Shown here in pieces: positions 26,008 through 34,568 of a stretch of 64,000 nt of DNA. The position numbers and the translations under genes are program-made. The stretch comes from Flavobacterium sp. 1. GTDB taxonomy: Bacteria; Bacteroidota; Bacteroidia; Flavobacteriales; Flavobacteriaceae. Numbering within the stretch: position 1 is the stretch's first letter; each line of letters starts with the position of its first letter. The DNA is taken from positions 1,612,001-1,676,000 of the forward strand of contig NZ_PGER01000001.1 in assembly GCF_002797935.1 (NCBI RefSeq), given 5' to 3'. The notes under the pieces were generated by a model that did no database searches, was not told the origin of the DNA, and worked only from the letters and a program-made list of their open reading frames with translations.

Positions 26008-26028
26008 TTCGATGGCTCTGCCTCGGGG
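26008..26028. repeat. REP-like hairpin, copy 2 (degenerate)
   Basis: It shares GGCTCTGCCTCGGGGT with the hairpin at 25919-25939, but the left arm has changed (CGATGGC in place of CGAGGC), weakening the stem. The pair lies 90 bp apart in direct orientation. Confidence 0.45.
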
Positions 26029-26477
26029 TAATTCATTGAGACGTATTTTGTGTAAAATCTTTCAAAAAGCAAACCGATTATTGATTTTCAAAAACAATTG
26101 AAGAAACCAAACATTAGTCACAAACAATTGAAAACAAATAGATTACATATTCTTTCCTAACCTATCTATGAACATTAATAATTAGGAATAAGCTGTTTGA
26201 TAGTAATTCCCTAAAATCCAATGGGATAGAAAATCTAATATCCCATCTTAAACTACCTACCGACAACCCACTCAAGTTCTTCAAAGAAAAGTTACGAAAT
26301 TTGCAAAAAAAATATCGCTTATCAGATGTTTTCTCAATGCAATAATTCCTTCTACAAGAAAAATTATTTCACAACTTTGTAAAATCTATTTAGTAAAATC
26401 ATTCAACAATACTTGCCAGTCGCTTTAAATCATCCAAAAAAGAGTTCGAAAATTGTACAGGGAGGGCGACCAAGCAT

Positions 26478-26505
26478 AAAAAAAACCGACTTTTGTCGGT
26501 TTTAA
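26478..26505 (-). terminator. Terminator of glmM
   Basis: AAAACCGAC and GTCGGTTTT form a stem. Read on the minus strand, the hairpin is followed by a run of eight T. It starts 5 bp beyond the glmM stop codon. Confidence 0.85.
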
Positions 26506-26509
26506 AGTT

Positions 26510-27898
26510 TTAAATTCCAGCAACAGCTTTTATTTCGTCAATAATCCGTAAAGCCAAATCATCTGCCAATTTCTGGCTTGATGCTTCGGTATAAATGCGG
26601 ATAATAGGTTCAGTATTCGATTTTCTCAAATGTACCCAGTTATCAGCAAAGTCAATTTTAACTCCGTCTATTGTAGTGATATCTTCATTTTTATATTTTT
26701 CGGTCATAGCGACAAGAATCGCGTCAACATCAATTTGTGGCGTCAACTCTATTTTATTTTTGCTCATATAATATTCAGCATAGGAAGCACGCAAAGCCGA
26801 AACTGTCATTTTTTTGTTTGCCAAATGCGTCAGGAACAAAGCCACACCCACCATACTGTCACGCCCGTAATGCGATTCTGGATAAATGATTCCGCCATTA
26901 CCTTCTCCGCCAATGATTGCATTATTTTTCTTCATCAATTCCACTACGTTCACTTCGCCTACTGCGCTGGCTTCGTAGCTTCCGTTATGTTTGTTAGTCA
27001 CATCGCGCAAAGCACGGGATGATGACATATTCGAAACTGTATTTCCTGGAGTTTTACTCAAAACATAATCAGCACAAGCCACCAAAGTATATTCTTCGCC
27101 AAACATTTCGCCGTCTTCGCTAATGAATGCCAAACGATCCACATCTGGATCAACAACAACTCCCAAATCCGCTTTTTCTTTAACCACCAACTCTGAAATA
27201 TCCGTTAAATGCTCTTTCAATGGCTCTGGATTGTGAGGAAAATGACCATTTGGTTCGCAGTATAATTTTACTACTTCAACGCCCATCAATTCTAATAATC
27301 TAGGGATAATAATTCCTCCAGATGAATTTACGCCATCCACAACAACTTTAAATTTAGCCGCTTTTACAGCATCAACATCAACCAATGGCAAGTTCAAGAC
27401 TTCATCGATATGAATGTCCATATAAGCATCATTTATAGTGATTTCGCCCAAACTATCCACATCTGCAAAATCAAAAGCTTCGGCTTCGGCAATTTCAAGA
27501 ATTTTTTCTCCGGCTGCTCCACTCAAGAACTCTCCTTTTTCATTCAACAATTTCAATGCATTCCATTGTTTTGGATTGTGAGAAGCGGTTAAAATGATTC
27601 CACCATCGGCTTTTTCCAAAGGAACAGCAACTTCAACAGTTGGTGTTGTCGATAAGCCCAAATCAATCACGTCAATTCCTAAACCGATAAGCGTATTGAT
27701 AACTAAATTGTGAATCATAGGTCCCGAAATACGTGCATCACGGCCAACTACAACTGTTAATTTATCTTTTTTTGAATAGTTTTTAAGCCAAGTTCCATAC
27801 GCCGAAGCAAATTTTACAGCATCGACCGGGGTTAAATTGTCGCCTACTTTTCCTCCTATTGTTCCTCGAATTCCGGATATTGATTTTATTAAAGTCAT
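26510..27898 (-). CDS. glmM: Phosphoglucosamine mutase / phosphohexomutase
   Basis: A 462-residue cytoplasmic alpha-D-phosphohexomutase of full length. The phosphoserine loop is TASHNP (S106), the metal-binding loop DPDVDR (D250, D252, D254), the sugar-binding loop GEGNGG, and the phosphate-binding site RKSNTEPIIRIY near the C-terminus. It converts glucosamine-6-phosphate to glucosamine-1-phosphate for peptidoglycan and LPS precursors. Phosphomannomutase activity cannot be excluded from motifs alone, but the start SISGIRGTIGG is usual for GlmM annotations in Bacteroidota. It is monocistronic, with its own terminator. Confidence 0.88.
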   Translation of the reverse strand: MTLIKSISGIRGTIGGKVGDNLTPVDAVKFASAYGTWLKNYSKKDKLTVVVGRDARISGPMIHNLVINTLIGLGIDVIDLGLSTTPTVEVAVPLEKADGGIILTASHNPKQWNALKLLNEKGEFLSGAAGEKILEIAEAEAFDFADVDSLGEITINDAYMDIHIDEVLNLPLVDVDAVKAAKFKVVVDGVNSSGGIIIPRLLELMGVEVVKLYCEPNGHFPHNPEPLKEHLTDISELVVKEKADLGVVVDPDVDRLAFISEDGEMFGEEYTLVACADYVLSKTPGNTVSNMSSSRALRDVTNKHNGSYEASAVGEVNVVELMKKNNAIIGGEGNGGIIYPESHYGRDSMVGVALFLTHLANKKMTVSALRASYAEYYMSKNKIELTPQIDVDAILVAMTEKYKNEDITTIDGVKIDFADNWVHLRKSNTEPIIRIYTEASSQKLADDLALRIIDEIKAVAGI

Positions 27899-27981
27899 TG
27901 TGAATTATGATTTTTGATTAGCGATTTTTGATTGCAGATTTTCACTTTGCAATCTAAATTTTCGAATTATTTTATTTCTGA

Positions 27982-27989
27982 CAAATATA
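27982..27989 (-). promoter_or_regulatory. Candidate -7 box (TATATTTG) for glmM
   Basis: On the minus strand TATATTTG fits TAnnTTTG, 84 bp upstream of the glmM ATG. No good TTG partner is visible at the usual distance, so this is tentative. Confidence 0.3.
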
Positions 27990-28166
27990 AAAAAGTTTAT
28001 GTCTTTATTAGGAAGTAAATTTTAAAAAGGTAATGAATTTTGAGTTGCTATTCTTTTAAAAAACGTTGATGATTTTTTTATATCTTTATCAAATGACGAT
28101 CGACTACAAATATCTTCAGACTTGATTTTAAAATCAGAAATCGTTAATCTTTAATCTAAAATCCCA

Positions 28167-28751
28167 ATGAACTTCCTTGCTCATATCTTTTTATCCGGAG
28201 ACAATGATTTGATAAAAATCGGGAACTTTATGGCTGATGGCATTAGAGGAAAACAGTTTAAAACTTATCCATTGGAAATCCAAAAGGGAATTATTCTGCA
28301 TCGTTTTATAGACACTTATACTGATTCTCATCCCATTTTCAGAAAGAGTACCAAACGGTTACACTACAACTACCATCATTATGCCGGTGTGATTATAGAT
28401 GTGTTTTATGATCATTTTTTGGCTAAAAATTGGAATAATTATTCTAATGAAAGTCTGACAGATTTTACGAATCGTTTTTACCAATCTCTACATGATAATC
28501 ATGATTTTTTATCGGAAAGAACCAAAGGAATGATGCCCTATATGATAGAGTTCAATTGGCTGGTAAGTTACCAAACTGTTGAAGGAATCAGCAGAATCCT
28601 TACCCAGATGGACAGCCGAACAAAAAATGAGTCTAAAATGCGGTTTTCATCTAATGAGCTGATTGAATACTATACCGAATTTGAACAAGAATTCACCACT
28701 TTTTTTGAAGATATTAGAATTGAATCCCGCCAGAAATTAGAGTTATTATGA
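28167..28751 (+). CDS. Acyl carrier protein phosphodiesterase-like protein (AcpH family)
   Basis: A 194-residue protein of the AcpH family (PF04336), usual length. Landmarks are MNFLAHIFLSGDNDLIKIGNF at the start, HRFIDTYTDSHP with the H...D...D pattern of the metal-dependent site, and VIIDVFYDHFLAKNW. E. coli AcpH removes the 4'-phosphopantetheine arm from ACP. Homologues in Bacteroidota are assigned by similarity only. Its stop overlaps the start of the gamma-glutamyltransferase gene (ATGA), so the two are translationally coupled. Confidence 0.85.
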   Translation: MNFLAHIFLSGDNDLIKIGNFMADGIRGKQFKTYPLEIQKGIILHRFIDTYTDSHPIFRKSTKRLHYNYHHYAGVIIDVFYDHFLAKNWNNYSNESLTDFTNRFYQSLHDNHDFLSERTKGMMPYMIEFNWLVSYQTVEGISRILTQMDSRTKNESKMRFSSNELIEYYTEFEQEFTTFFEDIRIESRQKLELL

Positions 28752-30427
28752 AAAAAATAGCGTTGCTGTTCCTTCTTTTAAATACATATTGTTTTGCGCA
28801 AACCAAAGCGGTCACAGGGCTTATCGCAAACAAAGCCATGGTGGTTTCTGCACGTGAAGAAGCTTCTAAAATTGGTGTCGAAATTATGCAAAAAGGCGGA
28901 AATGCTTTTGATGCTATGGTTGCCACCGAATTGGCTTTGGCAGTGGCTTATCCTTATGCAGGAAACATAGGCGGTGGCGGATTTATGGTTTTTCGCAAAG
29001 CAAATGGAGAAGTTGGATGTCTTGATTACAGAGAAAAAGCACCTTTGGAAGCAACAAAAAATATGTTTCAAGACAAAGACGGAAATGTAATTAAGGGCAT
29101 AAGTACCGAAACACCTTTGGCGATTGGAGTCCCAGGAACAATTGCTGGCATGTTTGCAGTTAATAAAAAATATGGCTCAATGCCCATGTCTGAAATTTTG
29201 AAACCTGTTATTGCATTAGCTGAAAAGGGAGTTATCGTTACCAAAAAACAAGAATGCACACTGGCTAATTATAAAGAAGCAATCATCAAAGCCAACGGAG
29301 AAAACACTAAATTTTCTACTGCGAGCAAAGAAAATGACACAGTCAAATATCCTGCTTTGGCCGAAACTTTCAGACGTATTGCTAAAAACGGAAGAGATGA
29401 ATTTTACGAAGGACAAACAGCAAAAACATTAGTAAAATACCTTCAAGAAAAAGGCGGAATTATAACGATGAAAGATTTGGCTAAATATGAAGCCAAATGG
29501 AGAACTCCATTAACCTTTAATTACAAAGATTTAAAAGTCATTTCGATGTCACCACCAAGCAGTGGCGGTATTTGTCTGGCACAAATTTTAAAAATGATTG
29601 AGCCGTACGATCTTTCTAAAATGGGTCACAATTCTGCGGAATCCATTCAGGTTATTGTGGAAGCTGAACGTCGCGCTTATGCTGACAGAAGTTATTTTCT
29701 GGGTGATCCCGATTTTGTAAAAATACCCTTGAAAGCTTTGATGGCTGAAGATTATTTAAAACAGCGTATGTCAAGTTTTAATATAAATAAAGCTACTTTA
29801 TCCTCTGAAATTAAGGAAGGAAAAGTAACTTATAATGAAAGCACTGAGACTACACATTACTCTATTGTTGACCCATTCGGGAATGCGGTCGCAGCGACTA
29901 CGACCTTAAATGATGCGTATGGTTCCAAATATTATTGTGATGAATTAGGCTTTTTTTTAAACAATGAAATGGATGATTTTAGCGCCAAGCCCGGTGAACC
30001 CAATATGTTTGGTTTAGTTGGAAATGAAGCCAACAGTATTGCTCCGCAAAAAAGAATGCTGAGTTCCATGACGCCTACAATTGTTGAAAAAAACGGAAAA
30101 TTATTCATGGTTGTCGGGTCACCTGGCGGTTCCACCATTATCACTTCGGTTTTGCAGACAATTCTCAATGTTTATGAATACAATTTAGGAATGCAGGAAG
30201 CGGTGAATGCCCCCAGATTTCATCATCAATGGCTACCAGACGTGATCACATTCGAACCCAATACTTTTGACACAAACACTTTTGTCAAATTAAAAACCAA
30301 AGGATATATCATCAATGAAAAAACAACTCCTGTAATTGGGAAAGTAGATGCGATTTTAATTTTGTCAGACGGAAAACTGGAAGGCGGAGCCGATTTTAGA
30401 GGTGATGACAAAGCGGTAGGATTTTAG
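28748..30427 (+). CDS. ggt: Gamma-glutamyltransferase (glutathione hydrolase)
   Basis: A 559-residue exported Ntn-hydrolase with a signal peptide at about 1-17 (ending YCFAQ). It is synthesised as a proenzyme that cleaves itself before the catalytic threonine in TETTHYSIVDPFGN (T368, matching T391 of E. coli). The large-subunit features GGNAFDAMVA and GGGGFMVF and the small-subunit motifs LNNEMDDF and GSPGGSTIITSV are all present. It hydrolyses or transfers the gamma-glutamyl group of glutathione in the periplasm. The ATG overlaps the preceding stop by 4 bp. Confidence 0.95.
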   Translation: MKKIALLFLLLNTYCFAQTKAVTGLIANKAMVVSAREEASKIGVEIMQKGGNAFDAMVATELALAVAYPYAGNIGGGGFMVFRKANGEVGCLDYREKAPLEATKNMFQDKDGNVIKGISTETPLAIGVPGTIAGMFAVNKKYGSMPMSEILKPVIALAEKGVIVTKKQECTLANYKEAIIKANGENTKFSTASKENDTVKYPALAETFRRIAKNGRDEFYEGQTAKTLVKYLQEKGGIITMKDLAKYEAKWRTPLTFNYKDLKVISMSPPSSGGICLAQILKMIEPYDLSKMGHNSAESIQVIVEAERRAYADRSYFLGDPDFVKIPLKALMAEDYLKQRMSSFNINKATLSSEIKEGKVTYNESTETTHYSIVDPFGNAVAATTTLNDAYGSKYYCDELGFFLNNEMDDFSAKPGEPNMFGLVGNEANSIAPQKRMLSSMTPTIVEKNGKLFMVVGSPGGSTIITSVLQTILNVYEYNLGMQEAVNAPRFHHQWLPDVITFEPNTFDTNTFVKLKTKGYIINEKTTPVIGKVDAILILSDGKLEGGADFRGDDKAVGF

Positions 30428-30477
30428 AATTTAGATTTTTTTATTGATATTGCCATTGTTATTGATTTTTTATTACT

Positions 30478-31143
30478 ATGAATTTTATTTCCTCTTTAGA
30501 AAAAGCATTTAAAGAAAACGGCAATGCTGAAAATGCTGTTGCCATGTCAAAATACATGAAAGATAACTTTTCTTTCTATGGAATAAAAACTGAGAAAAGA
30601 AGACGGATTTTTAAAACTGTTTGGGCTGAAAACCAAAAAGAAGTTTTTGAAAATACAAGAGAAACAGCCTCGTTATTATTTGCAAAAAAAGAAAGAGAAC
30701 TGCATTATTGTGCATTAGAAATTTCAATAACAAACCTTAAAAATAATTATCATATAGACGACATTCGGTTTATAGAAATTCTAATAATCACAAACTCTTG
30801 GTGGGACAGTGTTGATGTTATTGCTAAATTTATTTTAGGACAATATTTACTGCAATTTCCTTTAGAAACCGATAATGTTATTTCTCGCTTCTCAAATTCA
30901 AATAATATGTGGCTTAATAGAAGCGCCATCCTTTTTCAGCTAAGCTATAAAGAAAGAACAAATTTTGACTTATTGAAATTGGTTTGTGATAAGCACAAAA
31001 TGTCTACTGAATTTTTTATCCAAAAAGCAATTGGCTGGGCATTGCGGGAATATGCCAAAACAAATCCCGAAGCCGTAAAAGATTTTGTATCTGTTTCCAA
31101 TCTAAAAAAATTAAGTAAAAAAGAAGCTTTGAAAAATTTATAG
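30478..31143 (+). CDS. DNA alkylation repair protein (AlkD-like HEAT-repeat glycosylase)
   Basis: A 221-residue all-helical protein. Features of the AlkC/AlkD family are YMKDNFSFYGIKTEKRR near the start, a run of HEAT-like helices, NSWWDSVDVIAKFILG (with conserved W and D), WLNRSAILFQLSYKERT, and FIQKAIGWALREYAKTNPEAV. AlkD excises positively charged alkylated bases such as 7-methylguanine without flipping. It lies 50 bp after ggt and may be co-transcribed. Confidence 0.9.
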   Translation: MNFISSLEKAFKENGNAENAVAMSKYMKDNFSFYGIKTEKRRRIFKTVWAENQKEVFENTRETASLLFAKKERELHYCALEISITNLKNNYHIDDIRFIEILIITNSWWDSVDVIAKFILGQYLLQFPLETDNVISRFSNSNNMWLNRSAILFQLSYKERTNFDLLKLVCDKHKMSTEFFIQKAIGWALREYAKTNPEAVKDFVSVSNLKKLSKKEALKNL

Positions 31144-31257
31144 CGACATGACCTTTTTTAGGTGATTTTTTTGTTAATAATATTTTCAATTAAAATAAAA
31201 TTGTTACTATTTAGTGCGTTTAGTTTTATTAAATTTGTTTCCAAAAAAAACAATAAA

Positions 31258-32418
31258 ATGCTAAATAATCAGACTTCTGAAGGAACGAACGAAACAAGTA
31301 AATTGCAAAACAATAACAAATCCAAAAATAAAAAAATTGCATTAATCGCTGGCTTGATAATTGTACTCGGAATAATCATTATTCCCCGCGTTTGGGCTAA
31401 ATTCAATAAAAAAGAAGTGGTTTGCCTCAATAATCAAACTCAAATTTATGAAAAATACAAAGATGCCGTAGTTCTTGTCAAACACACTTATGCATTACAA
31501 ATTTCCATCAAGGGGTCCGAACCATTCCAGATTGAAGTTGACGACAATTCATTTGAAGAAAAAACAATTTCAGGAACAGGATTTTTCGTTTCAGAAGACG
31601 GAAAAATAGTTACCAATCATCACGTTGCCGAACCTTGGAAATATAACGAAACCAAAGATGATGATTTTAGCGAATTAAAAAATCATATAGCAACAGTTCT
31701 CCCAGATTCTATTGACAAAAAAGATTATAAAAGTTATCTTGAATCCCATTGGAATGATTATTATGGAGGTGAAGAAGAAGGAGATTATTCTGAAGAAGAA
31801 GAAATTCCTGCTAAAGAAGCTACTGTGGCAAATGTTGATTCCTCAAGCGTAAATAATGAAGTAAATGATTTGATATCAGAGAATAAATCAGAAGAAAAAG
31901 CGGTAACAAGCCAAATTGTATACACTAAATTAGAAGATATCAAAATCGTCCCTAAAACAGTTGAAGTAAGCATAGCTTTGCACGGTTCAAAAGATGATTG
32001 GCTGCAATGCAAAGTCATTAAAATAGCAGATAGTGATGAAGTTGATGTAGCCATTTTACAGCTTACAACTGAAAAATTACCTAATTCAGTAACTGATATT
32101 GTTGATTTGGATAATGCTGTGCAAGATGACTCCAGTATAAAACCAGGAACCAATGCAATTTTAATTGGCTACCCAATGGGGCTACAGCTGGCAAATACCC
32201 GCAGAGGAATAAAAGTGCAAGTTTATGAAGGCCAAATCAATAAGGAATCAGATGGTGTAAGTGTACAATATAACGTGACTTCAACCCATGGTGCCAGTGG
32301 TTCGCCAGTATTTAATGAATGCGGACAGCTTATCGCCATCAATTATGCCGGATATGATGAAGCGCAAGGGTATAATTTTGGAATAGTTGCAAAACATGCC
32401 ATGTCATTAGTGGAATAA
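31258..32418 (+). CDS. Membrane-anchored trypsin-like serine protease (S1/HtrA-like)
   Basis: A 386-residue protein counted from the ATG at 31258; a GTG at 31162 would add 32 hydrophobic residues without merit. A short cytoplasmic tail is followed by one transmembrane segment (IALIAGLIIVLGIIIIP). The protease domain has the histidine in IVTNHHVAEP (second H, about residue 122), the aspartate in EVDVAILQL and the serine in THGASGSPVF. Between His and Asp there is an acidic, low-complexity insertion of roughly 50-70 residues (EEEGDYSEEEE). No PDZ domain is present. It probably works in the periplasm in protein quality control or signalling; its target is unknown. Confidence 0.82.
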   Translation: MLNNQTSEGTNETSKLQNNNKSKNKKIALIAGLIIVLGIIIIPRVWAKFNKKEVVCLNNQTQIYEKYKDAVVLVKHTYALQISIKGSEPFQIEVDDNSFEEKTISGTGFFVSEDGKIVTNHHVAEPWKYNETKDDDFSELKNHIATVLPDSIDKKDYKSYLESHWNDYYGGEEEGDYSEEEEIPAKEATVANVDSSSVNNEVNDLISENKSEEKAVTSQIVYTKLEDIKIVPKTVEVSIALHGSKDDWLQCKVIKIADSDEVDVAILQLTTEKLPNSVTDIVDLDNAVQDDSSIKPGTNAILIGYPMGLQLANTRRGIKVQVYEGQINKESDGVSVQYNVTSTHGASGSPVFNECGQLIAINYAGYDEAQGYNFGIVAKHAMSLVE

Positions 32419-32476
32419 TTCAGCCTTTTTAAAGCAAAAAACCTTATTTTTGTGATAAACCAACATTAAAACAGCA

Positions 32477-34270
32477 ATGTTTAAAAAGCTTCTTTCAAAA
32501 ATTGAGTTCCTGATTGTTTTAGCACAGTCGGCTTTAACACCAAAGCAATTTATTTTTTTATCAAGTGTTTTAGTTGGAATATCTTCGGCTGTTGCTGTTA
32601 TTATTTTAAAAACATTTGCTCACTGGGTATTTAGGTTTGCTACTTATGTGACCATACATACGAATCTTTTTAAGATAGGTTTGCTCAAAATAATGTTGCC
32701 TGTAATTGGCATCATGCTGACTGTATTTGTCGTTAAACGATTTTTGGGAGGAACTATTGAAAAAGGCACCTCACAAATTTTATATACTGTAGCTAAAAAA
32801 GCAAGCATCATTCCAAAAAAACAAATGTATGCCCAAATCATGACAAGTTCGCTTACTGTGGGTTTGGGAGGTTCGGCGGGTCTTGAAAGCCCCATTGTGG
32901 TTACTGGTGCAGCATTTGGTTCCAACTATGCCCAAAGATACAAACTGCATTATAAAGACAGAACTTTGCTTATTGGCTGTGGAGTCGCCGCTGGAATAGC
33001 TGCAGCCTTTAATGCTCCAATTGCAGGCGTATTATTTGCCGTTGAAGTTTTACTAGTTGATGTCAGTATTTCGGCTTTTACACCAATAATGATTGCAGCC
33101 GCTACAGGAGCTTTAGTATCTGCAATAGCCTTAGATGAAACCATTTTGTTAAATTTTACGAGCAAGCAGACCTTTAATTACCACAATATTCCCTATTATA
33201 TACTTCTTGGAGTAAGCACTGGATTTACAGCCATATTCTACGCTAGAAATTTTGAAAAAACAGAGCATTTCTTCAGCCATCTGAGACTTTCCCTTTATAA
33301 GAAAGCTTTTATTGGAGCATCCATCTTAGCACTTATGATATTTATTTTTCCAACACTTTTTGGCGAAGGATATGAAAGCATCAGAACATTATCTGAAAAT
33401 GATCCTGGGGAATTATTAGAAAATACTCTTTTTAGAGGATTTAGAAATAATAGCTGGGCTTTATTGGCTTTTGTGGGATGTTCGTTTCTATTGAAGGCTT
33501 TTGCTACTGGAATAACTTTGGGCAGTGGCGGTAATGGCGGAAATTTTGCTCCTTCCCTGTTTTTAGGTTCTTATGTTGGTTTTTTCTTTTCAAAATTATT
33601 AAATTCAACAGGCTTAACCCATTTACCAATAGGTAATTTTACAATGGTTGGTATGGCTGGTATTTTAAGCGGATTATTTCATGCACCATTGACTGCAATT
33701 TTTTTAATCGCTGAAATCACAGGTGGTTATGGCTTAATGATTCCGCTTATGATTGTTTCTTCCATTAGTTTTGCTATTTCAAAACGATTTGAGGTGCATT
33801 CTTTGGATGTCAAGAATCTAGCCAAAAAGGGACACGCATTTACCAGTAATAAAGACACGAACGTGCTTAGTACATTAAATACTAATTCCATCATTCAAAC
33901 CGATTATTTAACGATTTCACCTGATGAGACTCTTGAAAAACTGGTTGATTTGATTTCCCATTCTAATCAAGTTATTTTTGCGGTGGTTTCGTTAGATAAA
34001 AAACTGTTAGGTATTGTTCATTTTAATGATATCAGAGAAATTATTTTTAATCCTTATCGAGTAAAATATACTTTAATTAAAGATGTAATGATTCCTCCAG
34101 CTACAATTATTCATCCTTCCAATAGCATGGAAATTGTTATGAATAAATTTGAATCATCAAAAAAAGCGTTTCTTCCTGTAATAAGTGACGATAAATATTA
34201 TGGTTTTATATCCAAATCTGTCGCACTTGAAGCCTATAGAACCAAGTTAAAGTCGATGACAATAGAATAA
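32477..34270 (+). CDS. CLC-family chloride channel/transporter with C-terminal CBS pair
   Basis: A 597-residue membrane protein. The transmembrane CLC core covers about 20-430 and has the selectivity-filter segments GSAGLESP (E in the gating-glutamate position of GREGP), GSGGNGGNFAP and AGILSGLFHAPLTA. Two CBS domains lie at about 465-590 (the first with TDYLTISPDETLEKLVDLI, the second with IHPSNSMEIVMNKF) and likely sense nucleotides or ionic strength. It may be a channel or a proton/chloride antiporter. It stands alone, 58 bp after the protease gene. Confidence 0.92.
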   Translation: MFKKLLSKIEFLIVLAQSALTPKQFIFLSSVLVGISSAVAVIILKTFAHWVFRFATYVTIHTNLFKIGLLKIMLPVIGIMLTVFVVKRFLGGTIEKGTSQILYTVAKKASIIPKKQMYAQIMTSSLTVGLGGSAGLESPIVVTGAAFGSNYAQRYKLHYKDRTLLIGCGVAAGIAAAFNAPIAGVLFAVEVLLVDVSISAFTPIMIAAATGALVSAIALDETILLNFTSKQTFNYHNIPYYILLGVSTGFTAIFYARNFEKTEHFFSHLRLSLYKKAFIGASILALMIFIFPTLFGEGYESIRTLSENDPGELLENTLFRGFRNNSWALLAFVGCSFLLKAFATGITLGSGGNGGNFAPSLFLGSYVGFFFSKLLNSTGLTHLPIGNFTMVGMAGILSGLFHAPLTAIFLIAEITGGYGLMIPLMIVSSISFAISKRFEVHSLDVKNLAKKGHAFTSNKDTNVLSTLNTNSIIQTDYLTISPDETLEKLVDLISHSNQVIFAVVSLDKKLLGIVHFNDIREIIFNPYRVKYTLIKDVMIPPATIIHPSNSMEIVMNKFESSKKAFLPVISDDKYYGFISKSVALEAYRTKLKSMTIE

Positions 34271-34280
34271 TTTGGGCGTG

Positions 34281-34394
34281 ACCCTGTTGAGTAAATGGGC
34301 TTATTTATAGTACCGCTTATAAGCCCATTTACTCAACAGCGTCGGGCTATCACGAGCGCTATGGCGCCTTGCTCTATCCCTCACGCGCTCATAA
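34281..34394. repeat. Long hairpin plus GC-rich dispersed-repeat-like island
   Basis: A 20-bp perfect inverted repeat (34284-34303 with 34320-34339) encloses a 16-bp loop. It is followed by a GC-rich stretch to about 34394 (GTCGGGCTATCACGAGCG and CTCTATCCCTCACGCGCTC) that contrasts with the AT-rich surroundings. Similar 'gggctatc...ctatccctcacgc' blocks are, in my recollection, dispersed in Flavobacterium intergenic regions. The stem could end transcription of the CLC gene, though no T-run follows. Confidence 0.45.
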
Positions 34395-34522
34395 GATCTT
34401 TACAGTAAACGACTAGATTTTGTTTTTTAAAACTTAAATACTTTTCAAATCTTAAATCAAAAATCGTTAATCTTAAATCGAAAATTGCCCTCTTTTTTAA
34501 CACAAACTTCCACACTGTTCTA

Positions 34523-34552
34523 TTGAAAGAATAAATCAAAATGGTAACTTTG
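34523..34552 (+). promoter_or_regulatory. Promoter of uvrA
   Basis: TTG at 34523-34525, a 19-bp spacer and TAACTTTG at 34545-34552 match the Bacteroidota consensus very well. The ATG is only 17 bp further on, so the leader is very short. Confidence 0.7.
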
Positions 34553-34568
34553 CTTTTTTGCAAAAATT

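Larger units (their letters stand above)
25019..26509. other. 1.5-kb gene-free region with tRNA fragment and hairpins
   Basis: No frame of convincing length or composition is present. Contents are a bidirectional terminator hairpin (25493-25524), a tRNA 3'-end fragment (25533-25567), an isolated TACATTTG -7-like box (25627-25634), two REP-like GC-rich hairpins (25919-25939 and 26008-26028), a near-palindrome GAAAACCTTAGGTTTTC (25956-25972), and the glmM terminator. The composition suggests the scar of an excised or decayed integrative element. Confidence 0.6.
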
